A DNA stretch of 64,000 nucleotides, taken from the NCBI GenBank assembly GCA_009379995.1, contig WHSR01000008.1, positions 1-64,000 of the forward strand. The letters are read 5' to 3'. A program made the translations under genes and the position numbers. Shown here one piece after another: positions 56,982 through 64,000 of this stretch. Source of the DNA: Streptosporangiales bacterium (GTDB taxonomy: Bacteria > Actinomycetota > Actinomycetes > Streptosporangiales > WHSR01). Within the stretch, counting starts at the first letter, position 1. Every line of letters begins with the position of its first letter. Below the pieces are notes generated by a model. It was not told the DNA's origin and made no database searches. It saw nothing but the letters and a program-made list of their open reading frames with translations.

Positions 56982-58234
56982 AGCATCTCAACGCGCTGTC
57001 CCTTGACTCGCCCCCGCGTATCGAACAGCAGCCGCGCATCGCGGGCCAGCATGTCCGCATCGTAGTCGCTGTGACCCTGCAACAGGATCACCAGATCCGC
57101 GGCTGCCAGTTCGGCGCGTAGATCCACCGCGCGGGCCACCGGTTGGTCGTCGACGATCCATTCGAGCACGTTGGGATCGTGGTAGCGGAGCTCGGCCCCC
57201 AGGGCGTGCAGCCGGCGGGTGATCGGGCGGGCCGGCGACTCGCGTTGGTCGCTGACGTCCGGCTTGTAGGTCACCCCGAGCAGCAGCACTGTGGATCCGC
57301 TGACGGGTTTGCCGTTCCGGTTGAGCAGATCCTGGGCCCGCTGCACAATGTAGGCCGGCATCCGGTGGTTGATCTCTTGGGCGAGCTCGACGAACCGGAA
57401 CGGATACCCCAGTGTGCGCACCTTGTAGGACAGGTAGTTGGGATCGATCGGAATACAGTGACCCCCGACCCCCGGACCCGGGTAGAAGGCCTGGAACCCG
57501 AATGGCTTGGTGCTCGCGCACTCGATGGCGTCCCACAGGTCGATGCCGAGCTCGTGGCAGAAGATCGCCATCTCGTTGACGAGCGCGATGTTGACGTGCC
57601 GGTAGGTGTTTTCCAGCAGCTTGGCCACCTCGGCCTCGCGGGTGCCCTTGGCCTGCACGACCGTGTCCACGAACTTCCCGTAGAAGCTCGCCGCCGTCGC
57701 CGCGCAGCAGGGTGCGTGTCCTCCGACGATCTTCGGGGTGTTGCGAAGTCCGTACACCCGATTCCCCGGGTCGATGCGCTCCGGGGAGAACACCAGGTGA
57801 AAGTCGGTGTCCGCGCTCAGCCCGGACCTCTCCAGGATGGGCCGGACCACCTCCTCCGTGGTACCCGGGTACGTGGTCGACTCCAGGATGACCAGCGTGT
57901 TCGGGCGCAGATGGCGGGCGACGACCTCGGCCGCGCTACGCACCGCGGCCAGATCCGGCCCACCGTCCTGGCTGAGCGGGGTCGGCACACAGATCGCCAG
58001 CACCTGGGCATCGCCGAGAACCGCCTCGTCGCGCGTTGCGACGAAGTCGGCTCCGAGCATCTGCTCGACGTCCTCGTCGGTGACGTCGTCGATGTGAGAC
58101 CGGCCGGCGTTCAGTCCGTCGACGACGCGGGGGTCGAGATCGTGGCCGACAACCCGCAGCCCCACGCGCGTCGCTTCGCGAGCGAGGGGCAGACCGACGT
58201 AACCGAGCCCGACGACCGCGAGATCTGTCGGCAC
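56978..58234 (-). CDS. Nucleotide-sugar dehydrogenase (UDP-ManNAc/UDP-GlcNAc 6-dehydrogenase type)
   Basis: A 418-residue NAD-dependent UDP-sugar 6-dehydrogenase that makes a uronic acid. The NAD fold is LAVVGLGYVGLPLAREATRV. The catalytic Cys is in GPGVGGHCIPIDPNYLSYKV. KLLENTYRHVNIALVNEMAI holds the conserved Asn/Lys helix, and VLLLGVTYKPDVSDQRESPA is the C-terminal domain. The pattern is of the WecC/WbpA group; the UDP-GlcNAc 2-epimerase gene close by makes UDP-ManNAc the probable substrate. The start is the GTG-or-ATG at 58,234, read MPTDLAVV. Confidence 0.9.
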   Translation of the reverse strand: MPTDLAVVGLGYVGLPLAREATRVGLRVVGHDLDPRVVDGLNAGRSHIDDVTDEDVEQMLGADFVATRDEAVLGDAQVLAICVPTPLSQDGGPDLAAVRSAAEVVARHLRPNTLVILESTTYPGTTEEVVRPILERSGLSADTDFHLVFSPERIDPGNRVYGLRNTPKIVGGHAPCCAATAASFYGKFVDTVVQAKGTREAEVAKLLENTYRHVNIALVNEMAIFCHELGIDLWDAIECASTKPFGFQAFYPGPGVGGHCIPIDPNYLSYKVRTLGYPFRFVELAQEINHRMPAYIVQRAQDLLNRNGKPVSGSTVLLLGVTYKPDVSDQRESPARPITRRLHALGAELRYHDPNVLEWIVDDQPVARAVDLRAELAAADLVILLQGHSDYDADMLARDARLLFDTRGRVKGQRVEML

Positions 58235-58273
58235 GGCCCCCTCCTTATGTCCCGATTTCGGTCCCGCTGCTTG

Positions 58274-60127
58274 CTAGACGCCCATGCGGGCGCCCAGGGT
58301 TGCGTAGGCCGTCCGGTAACGTCGCGCATTGGCCCGCCAGGTACGGTGGCGGGCAACCTTGTCCCGCCCGGCTCGGCCCAGGTCACGGCATAGTTCTGGA
58401 CTGTAGAGCAGCGATTCCAGCGAGTCAGCAAGGGCATGCGGATCTTCGGGTGAAGTTAACGTGCCGGTCACTCCAGGTTCGACAAGTTCGGCGAGTGCTC
58501 TGACATCACTGGCGACCACGGGAAGACCGCTGGCCATTGCCTCAACGGGCTTGAGCGGAGTGACAAGGTGACATACCCGGTCGTTGGTGCGCGGCACCGC
58601 GAAGATGTCCAGGACGGCGTGGTAGCGACGGACGTCGGCGAAGGCCACCCGTCCGGTGAACGTGACGGCGGCGTCCAGCTCGAGTTCGGCCGCGAGCTGC
58701 CGCAGGGCGGCGAGCTCCGGGCCGTCCCCGACGAGCAGCAGCCGCACCGGCGCACCGCGTCGACGCAGCTCGGCGCCGGCCCGAAGCAGCGTGTCGATGC
58801 CCTCGTAACCGTAGAACGTCGACACGGTACCGACCACTGCCGCGTCGTCCGGGATGCCGAGGGCGGCGCGCAGCACGCTCGCATCGGGCAGCGCCTCGAG
58901 GAAGACGTCGTCGACCGCGTTCGGGACGACGAGGACCTTGTCGGCGGAGATGCCGCGGGCGACGATCTCCCCCGCCATCGCCTCACCGAGGGTCACCACC
59001 AGATCGGCCTCGCGCATGCAGCGGGTCTCCTGGTCACGGGAGAGCGCGTAGTGGTCGCACCCGGGATCCCTGCCGTCCACCCGACTCAGCCACGAGTCCT
59101 CGAGGAAGCCCCGTACCTCGTACACCACCGGGAGGCCGAAGCGGTCCCGAAGGGCCAGCGCGATCTGTGCGTTGACGTGGTTGCTCGCCGCGTGCAGGAC
59201 GGCTGGCCGCAGCCCGGCGACCAGGTCGGCCGCGAGTTGGACGCCCCGGGCGAGCGCGGCGTCCGCGGAGGCGGGGATCACGGCCGGCAGCAGCCGGTGG
59301 TACGGCACGCCGTCGACCTCGACCCGCCGACGCCCGTCGAGAACCCCCTGCGCGACCGGGAAGCCGAGCCGGGTGACGACCTGGGCGTCCAGGCCCGCGG
59401 CCCGCTGGGCGAGGGCGATCTGCTGGGTGCGCACGGTGTAGCCGGCGTTCTTGTACGGCAGCGCGTTGGTCACCAGGTGCAGCACCCGGCCCGGCGCCGG
59501 ATCCAGCGGCCGGCGGCGGTCCGGTGCGGACCGCGTCGGCCCCGGGGTGAGGGTGCGGAGTTCACCTTCGATCCCGCGGCGCAGGCGTCCCATCCGCCCC
59601 CACCTCCGTCCGTGATCTTGCAGAAATTCAAATCGGGCGAGTTTGAATTTCTGCAAGATCACGGGCAAGGGGGTATCGCGGAGCATGTCCAGCGCGTCGC
59701 GCAGGCGGCCCTCCCGCCAGGCCAACCGGGCCTGCAGCAGCGGCCGTGCGCGATCGTCAGCGGGGACCCCGGCGAGGGTGCGGGCGGCGACGTCGGGTCG
59801 GTCGACCGCGAGCGCGAACGCCGTCAGCCGGCGCGCGGCGCGCGGTTCGGGTCGCCCGGCGGCCGCCGATGCCGCGGCCTCCCACTCGCCGCGGTCCCAT
59901 TGGACGAGCGCACGGGCGAGCGGCCCGCCGAACCGGGCCAGCACACGCCCGGCCGGCCCCTTCAACCGCCGGGGCACCGACCGGTGCGCCAGCACCGCGG
60001 CGCGGACAGGATCGCCCGTAAGCTGGTTCCAGGCCACGGACGCGGCGGGCGGGAGAGCCCGGATCACGGCGGTGACCCGGTCGGACACATTGGCCACCGG
60101 ACCGAATCTCCCACCCCTAGGCGTCAT
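58274..60127 (-). CDS. Glycosyltransferase with an in-frame family B repeat
   Basis: A 617-residue frame. Residues about 1-150 are an Ala/Arg-rich helical region (WNQLTGDPVRAAVLAHRSVP, then repeat-like RLTAFALAVDRPDVAARTLA). Residues about 155-173, LPVILQKFKLARFEFLQDHG, are encoded by palindrome B5. From about residue 195 a GT4 glycosyltransferase follows: RVLHLVTNALPYKNAGYTVR, VPNAVDDVFLEALPDAS, STFYGYEGIDTLLRAGAELR and the donor motif LKPVEAMASGLPVVASDVRA. The repeat falls in a linker and keeps the frame, so the protein may be made with a hairpin-encoded insert. The start ATG at 60,127 is 48 bp from the divergent wecB start. Confidence 0.82.
   Translation of the reverse strand: MTPRGGRFGPVANVSDRVTAVIRALPPAASVAWNQLTGDPVRAAVLAHRSVPRRLKGPAGRVLARFGGPLARALVQWDRGEWEAAASAAAGRPEPRAARRLTAFALAVDRPDVAARTLAGVPADDRARPLLQARLAWREGRLRDALDMLRDTPLPVILQKFKLARFEFLQDHGRRWGRMGRLRRGIEGELRTLTPGPTRSAPDRRRPLDPAPGRVLHLVTNALPYKNAGYTVRTQQIALAQRAAGLDAQVVTRLGFPVAQGVLDGRRRVEVDGVPYHRLLPAVIPASADAALARGVQLAADLVAGLRPAVLHAASNHVNAQIALALRDRFGLPVVYEVRGFLEDSWLSRVDGRDPGCDHYALSRDQETRCMREADLVVTLGEAMAGEIVARGISADKVLVVPNAVDDVFLEALPDASVLRAALGIPDDAAVVGTVSTFYGYEGIDTLLRAGAELRRRGAPVRLLLVGDGPELAALRQLAAELELDAAVTFTGRVAFADVRRYHAVLDIFAVPRTNDRVCHLVTPLKPVEAMASGLPVVASDVRALAELVEPGVTGTLTSPEDPHALADSLESLLYSPELCRDLGRAGRDKVARHRTWRANARRYRTAYATLGARMGV
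59610..59664. repeat. Palindromic repeat family B, copy B5 (inside a coding frame)
   Basis: Arms CCGTGATCTTGCAGAAATTC and onward (59,610-59,632) and 59,642-59,664 are perfectly complementary over 23 bases around a 9-base loop. Its sequence is the family B core. Unlike the other copies it lies inside an open frame on the minus strand and is read without a stop. Confidence 0.92.
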
Positions 60128-60174
60128 GATCTGGGATGTTAGTGACTCCCAGAGCTCAGCACCGAAAGGCAGCG

Positions 60175-61275
60175 ATGCTCGCGCCCATCGTTCACGTTCT
60201 CGGCGCCCGCCCGAATTTCGTCAAGGCGGCGCCGGTGATCGACGCATTGCGGGCCGCTCGGTACCCGCAGTCGGTGGTCCACACCGGCCAGCACTACGAC
60301 GAGCGTCTCTCGGACGTCTTCTTCGCCCAGCTGGGTCTGCCGGAGCCCGACGTCAACCTGGGGATCGGCTCGGGGAGCCACGCCGAACAAACGGCAGCGG
60401 CGATGGTGGGGCTGGAGCGGGAGTTCCTCGCGCGCTCTCCCGGACTGGTGGTGGTGTACGGCGACGTGAACTCCACGCTCGCCGCCGCCCTAGTCGCGGC
60501 GAAGCTGCACCTGCCGGTCGCTCACGTCGAGGCGGGGCTGCGCAGCTTCGACGAGACGATGCCGGAGGAGATCAACCGGCGTCTGACCGACCAGCTCTGC
60601 GAGCTGCTCTTCACCACCAGCCCGGAGGCCGTCGGGCACCTGGTGAACGAGGGGGTGGACCTCGCCCGGGTCCACTTCGTCGGCAACCCGATGATCGATA
60701 CGTTGCTCGCCAACCTCGACAGGTTCGACACCGAGCGGGTGCGCCGGGACCAGGCGCTGCCGGACCGCTACGCGGTCGCCACCCTGCATCGGCCGGCCAA
60801 CGTCGACGATCCCGAGGTCGCGAGCACCCTGGTGCGAGCGCTGCACGAGGTGGCCGCGTCGGCCGACGTCGTGATCCCGGTGCACCCACGGGGTCGAGCC
60901 ACCCTGGAGGCAGCCGGACTGAGCCGCGACCCGCGTGTGCACGTCCGCGAACCGTTGTCGTACGTGGAGTTCGTCGCGCTCGTCCGGGGGGCGGCCGCCG
61001 TGATCACCGACTCCGGCGGGGTGCAGGAGGAGACGACGGTCCTCGGCGTTCCGTGCCTCACCCTGCGGCCGAACACCGAGCGGCCCATCACCATCAGCCA
61101 CGGCACCAACCGACTGGTCACCTACCAGGAGCTGGTCCCCGCCGCGCGCAAGGCCATCGAAGAACCCCTGACGGAGGCGGACGCGCCCGAGCGGCCGCCT
61201 CTGTGGGACGGCCGCGCCGGCGCCCGCATCGCCTCCGTGATCGCTGCCTGGATGGAGAGGGATGTCCTCCGCTGA
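60175..61275 (+). CDS. wecB: UDP-N-acetylglucosamine 2-epimerase (non-hydrolysing)
   Basis: A 366-residue enzyme interconverting UDP-GlcNAc and UDP-ManNAc. Marks: VLGARPNFVKAAPVIDALRA, VVHTGQHYDERLSDVFF, VVYGDVNSTLAAALVAAKLH, VAHVEAGLRSFDETMPEEIN, and SGGVQEETTVLGVPCLTLRP with NTERP at the nucleotide site. The ATG at 60,175 has AAAGG upstream and matches the family start; the frame opens 39 bp earlier. Its 3' end overlaps the methyltransferase gene by 14 bp. With the nucleotide-sugar dehydrogenase it can supply UDP-ManNAcA for the surface polysaccharide. Confidence 0.95.
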   Translation: MLAPIVHVLGARPNFVKAAPVIDALRAARYPQSVVHTGQHYDERLSDVFFAQLGLPEPDVNLGIGSGSHAEQTAAAMVGLEREFLARSPGLVVVYGDVNSTLAAALVAAKLHLPVAHVEAGLRSFDETMPEEINRRLTDQLCELLFTTSPEAVGHLVNEGVDLARVHFVGNPMIDTLLANLDRFDTERVRRDQALPDRYAVATLHRPANVDDPEVASTLVRALHEVAASADVVIPVHPRGRATLEAAGLSRDPRVHVREPLSYVEFVALVRGAAAVITDSGGVQEETTVLGVPCLTLRPNTERPITISHGTNRLVTYQELVPAARKAIEEPLTEADAPERPPLWDGRAGARIASVIAAWMERDVLR

Positions 61276-61921
61276 ACCGCTGATGACAGCGGCCGAGGCG
61301 GCGGCGTACTGGGATACCAGGCACCGGCGCCAGGACGAGCTGCGCTCCGGCGGCCACATCGGGCTCGACCGGGCGGGCAACGAGATGTTCTACGCCCGCC
61401 GGCTGGGCACGCTGCTCGAGATCATCGGCGACGGCGCGAACCCCGCCGACCCGCTCTTCCTGCTCGACGCGGGCTGCGGCAAGGGCTCCTTCGCGCACGC
61501 GCTCGCCCGCTGCGGCCATCGGGTGGATGCCATCGACGCCAGCCCGAGCGCGATTTCGTCGTGCCGGAGGCGCGCGGAGGAAACCGGCCCGCGGTTCTTC
61601 GTCTCGTCGCTGTCGGCGTGGCGAAGCCCGTTCCTCTACGACGTCGTCTACTCGATCGACGTCCTCTTCCACATCCTCGACGACGCCGAGTGGGAGGCCT
61701 CGCTCACCAACCTGGCCTCGCTGGTCCGGCTCGCCGGGACCCTGGTGGTCACCGACGAGGGGGAGTTGTCGCGGACGCAGCGAGGCACGTACATCCTGCA
61801 CAGAGCCCGGGAGGAGTACTGCCGGGCAGTGGAGCGGCGCGGGCTCGTGCTCCGCGAGTTCCGTCCGTACGGTTTCCGGGAGAACCGGGTCGGCTTCTAC
61901 GTCTTCACGAGGACCCACTGA
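61262..61921 (+). CDS. Class I SAM-dependent methyltransferase
   Basis: A 219-residue methyltransferase. Motif I is LLDAGCGKGSFAHALARCGH, motif II VDAIDASPSAI, and a post-motif strand reads DVVYSIDVLFHIL then AGTLVVTDEG. The N-terminal AAYWDTRHRRQDELRSGGHI is common to polysaccharide-locus methyltransferases. It overlaps wecB upstream and the large terminal protein downstream (TGATG), so all three are one operon. It may cap or decorate the exported glycan; that is inference. Confidence 0.86.
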   Translation: MSSAEPLMTAAEAAAYWDTRHRRQDELRSGGHIGLDRAGNEMFYARRLGTLLEIIGDGANPADPLFLLDAGCGKGSFAHALARCGHRVDAIDASPSAISSCRRRAEETGPRFFVSSLSAWRSPFLYDVVYSIDVLFHILDDAEWEASLTNLASLVRLAGTLVVTDEGELSRTQRGTYILHRAREEYCRAVERRGLVLREFRPYGFRENRVGFYVFTRTH

Positions 61922-64000
61922 TGCGGCTGTTGGATCTGCTGCACCCCTATCTGGATGGCGTGCACACGGTCATCGAGGTCAGCACCGACGAGTTCGATCT
62001 GGCCGGCTACCTGCACCTCCCGGAGGGCGTGTCCCACCGGCGCCGCCATCCCGCGGAAGCCGCCGCCGACGAGGTCTTCGGCGCCGGGGTGCTGGTGCTC
62101 GCCGTCTTGGGCCCGGCCCTCGGGCCGGACCAGGGGGCAGAGCCGTGCCGGCGGGTGATCGAGCGGATGCGTCCCGGCGGGCGGGGGCTGATCCTGTTCG
62201 GCGACCAGGCGGCCGAGATGCCCTATCACCTCGTCCTCGACGACCTGGTGGCCGCCGGCTGCCAGGTGCTGCAGGCGGCCACCCTCGATTACGTCCACCT
62301 GCGCAGCGGCATCGCGTTCGCCGCGGTCGAGGAGGTCGTGCCGCCCCGCGACCATTTCGGCCGGCCCACCGTCGCGGGCGAGGAGCCCTGGACCCTGCTC
62401 CGGATGGCGAACGAGTACGTACTCGCCGACCTCGTCGCCAGGGGGATGCGGGCGCGGCTCGCCGATCTCGAGCCCTTCGCGCCGCGGGGTGCCGGAACGG
62501 CCGAAGCTCGGGAGGAGGACGAGGAAGGGCGCGCCGCCTCGGAAGCCGCGACGGTCGCCGCGGCCAGGCAGGAGCGGCAGCGGCTGAAGGCGGCGCTGGC
62601 CGAACGGGAAGCCCAGCTCCGGCGGGCGGAGAGCCGGCTCGCCGCGATCGAGGGCTCGACCAAGCTGCGGATCGGGCAGGTGTTCGTGAACGCCGGCCGC
62701 CGTCCGGTCCGCGGCGCGGTGACGCTGCCGCGTGAGCTGTATCGGCTGTGGCGCCGGCGTGGTGCGGGGTCGGCCGCCCGCCGGCCGGCCGAGCCGGGCA
62801 CCGCCGGCAGGGCCGCCGGCCACGGGCCCTTCCTCGGCGCCGAGCCCGTGGTCGGTGCCGAGGAACGCCTGTTGCTGCGGCACACGGCCGCCTCGTTGGG
62901 TCCGCGCGACCGGCTGGTCGTCGCGGGGGTGCTGCGCGAAGAGACCTGCGCGGCGCTCGCCCCCGACGCCGTGGTCGACCCGATGCTTCCGCACGACGCG
63001 CTCCTCGTCCTGGAGCGCACCGAGCCGGACGTGGTGCTGATCGAGGCCGCCGCCGCGCAGGCCTGCGGCCCCTGGGCCTATCTCGGCAACCTAGTCGCCG
63101 TCGACAGGGACCGCCGGCTGGCGGAGCTGATCTCCGCCGCGCACGTGCTCGGCTGCCCCGTCGTGCTGTGGCGCAACGCCCCGGCCAGCGGCGCACCGGG
63201 ACTTTCCCGCTTCGAGGAGTTGCCGCCGAGCCGCGGCTTCGACGCGGTGGTCGACGGCGACCTCGGTGTCCAGCTCGCCCAGATGGGTCCCGTCGCCCTG
63301 GATCCGGGCCGGTCACGGGAGCCGGTGTACGTGGGTCCGCGGGACCCGCGGGAGCCGCCAGCGGTACGCCGGCTGCTCGACGAAGTGCTGGCCGGCAGGT
63401 ACAGCGACGCGGGCGTCCGCGTTCTCGAGCCGGTGACCCTCCGGCAGCGGGTCGAGGCGCACCGTGGCCGGGCGGTGTTCCTGGCGTCCCGCCGGCCGCA
63501 GGTCCTCGAGCAGCTGGCGGCCGGCGGCAGGGTGGTCGCCGCCTCCGACCGGCTGCTGGGCGATGACCTGCTGCCCCACGCCACGGCCGTCGCCGACGCC
63601 GAGCACGCGGTGAAGGAGCTGCACGCCGCTGCCGAGGCGGGGCCACGGGACCCGACCGAGGTACGGGCGGCGCTGCGCCAGCTCTTCCGCGCCCACGCGA
63701 CGCCGGTCAGGCTCGGCGAGATGGCCCGCCGGCTCGGGCTCGCCGTCGATCCGCTCGCCGGAAGGCGGGTGGCGGTGCTCGCCGAGATCACCGACGCCGG
63801 GCGGGCCGACCGGTTCGTCGACGCGGTACTCGGCCAGGCGCACCGCCCGGCGGAGGCCGTGGTGCGCGCCCCCGCCGACCTCGGCCGGGCGTGGGACGAG
63901 CTGACCGCGACAGGTGTGCCGGTGCGGGTCGCCGACCGCGGATCGCTGCGGGATCTGGCCGCGGCCGCGCGGTCCCGGTGGGCGATGCCCTGGTCGGCGG
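61921..64000 (+). CDS. Large multi-domain protein of the polysaccharide locus, runs off the window
   Basis: An open frame from ATG 61,921 to the end (at least 693 residues, no stop reached). The first about 150 residues have a methyltransferase-like look (VIERMRPGGRGLILFG) without a clear SAM-binding motif. About residues 195-245 form a charged coiled coil (AARQERQRLKAALAEREAQL). Two more alpha/beta regions follow with RDRLVVAGVLREETCAALAP and VVDGDLGVQLAQMG. Close to the window end, RRVAVLAEITDAGRADRFVD then VLGQAHRPAEAVV resembles the start of a GT2 glycosyltransferase domain. Translation is coupled to the methyltransferase upstream. Envelope-glycan assembly is the likely role. Confidence 0.75.
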   Translation, partial: MRLLDLLHPYLDGVHTVIEVSTDEFDLAGYLHLPEGVSHRRRHPAEAAADEVFGAGVLVLAVLGPALGPDQGAEPCRRVIERMRPGGRGLILFGDQAAEMPYHLVLDDLVAAGCQVLQAATLDYVHLRSGIAFAAVEEVVPPRDHFGRPTVAGEEPWTLLRMANEYVLADLVARGMRARLADLEPFAPRGAGTAEAREEDEEGRAASEAATVAAARQERQRLKAALAEREAQLRRAESRLAAIEGSTKLRIGQVFVNAGRRPVRGAVTLPRELYRLWRRRGAGSAARRPAEPGTAGRAAGHGPFLGAEPVVGAEERLLLRHTAASLGPRDRLVVAGVLREETCAALAPDAVVDPMLPHDALLVLERTEPDVVLIEAAAAQACGPWAYLGNLVAVDRDRRLAELISAAHVLGCPVVLWRNAPASGAPGLSRFEELPPSRGFDAVVDGDLGVQLAQMGPVALDPGRSREPVYVGPRDPREPPAVRRLLDEVLAGRYSDAGVRVLEPVTLRQRVEAHRGRAVFLASRRPQVLEQLAAGGRVVAASDRLLGDDLLPHATAVADAEHAVKELHAAAEAGPRDPTEVRAALRQLFRAHATPVRLGEMARRLGLAVDPLAGRRVAVLAEITDAGRADRFVDAVLGQAHRPAEAVVRAPADLGRAWDELTATGVPVRVADRGSLRDLAAAARSRWAMPWSA

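Noticed and set aside
1..64000. CRISPR arrays, tRNA or rRNA genes, insertion sequences
   Set aside because: No regularly spaced direct repeats, cloverleaf-like genes, rRNA stretches or transposase frames were seen; families A and B are inverted, dispersed repeats without a coding partner here.

Overview
The window is high-GC DNA from an actinobacterium. Markers are a SigR/SigH-type sigma factor with its zinc anti-sigma factor RsrA (the mycothiol-system pair), two F420-type oxidoreductase families, a DUF6158 protein, a BsaP-like domain, a three-gene proton-translocating transhydrogenase, dense gene packing with many ATGA/GTGA overlaps, and frequent GTG starts. The genus cannot be fixed from this sequence. 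I see no rRNA, tRNA, CRISPR array, transposase or phage gene.

Layout. 1-139: short non-coding segment with DnaA-box-like 9-mers, abutting a 5'-truncated Rieske gene. 140-15,023: catabolic and transport island with two amidohydrolases (the second frameshifted), split aconitase X, an FAD oxidoreductase, an NMT1-type ABC transporter, PaaX and IclR regulators, a CoA-transferase and a TctCBA tripartite tricarboxylate transporter. 15,091-18,815: serine hydrolase, N-acyl-D-amino-acid deacylase and a decayed nuo remnant (truncated nuoN, frameshifted nuoA). 18,846-27,021: glycosyltransferase, benzoylformate decarboxylase, small proteins, TetR and ClpC-like chaperone, frameshifted F420 oxidoreductase. 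27,024-36,651: baeRF-type protein, transhydrogenase (pntAA-pntAB-pntB), CBS protein, HisN, TetR/HAD, a nucleotidyltransferase/HTH module, a DUF2087 gene and a stand-alone Clp N-domain protein. 36,779-47,062: housekeeping core with rsgA, aroA, a DksA-like protein, sigR-rsrA behind a textbook SigR promoter, an epimerase, two membrane HD-domain proteins, biotin carboxylase and biotin carrier. 47,144-54,052: VOC/PadR, a GNAT protein fused to a BsaP-like domain, a pentapeptide-repeat protein, HAD, an acetolactate-synthase-like enzyme and a three-subunit thiocyanate-hydrolase/nitrile-hydratase operon. 54,062-64,000: surface-polysaccharide locus (glycosyltransferases, Wzt/Wzm exporter, nucleotide-sugar dehydrogenase, WecB, methyltransferase, and a large protein running off the end).

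The most unusual feature is two families of long palindromic repeats. Family A (3 copies) has a core around CCGAGATCTATGTTGTGGGG. Family B (6 full or partial copies) has a core around GTGATCTTGCAGAAATT. Nearly every copy sits at a gene 3' end, mostly between convergent genes. Outer arms differ between copies yet still pair. Several genes take their stop codon from a repeat, one gene's C-terminus is extended through a repeat, and one glycosyltransferase reads through a 23-bp-armed copy in frame. Four otherwise conserved genes each carry a frameshift, which means either local decay or draft-quality sequence; this should be settled before any of them is called dead.
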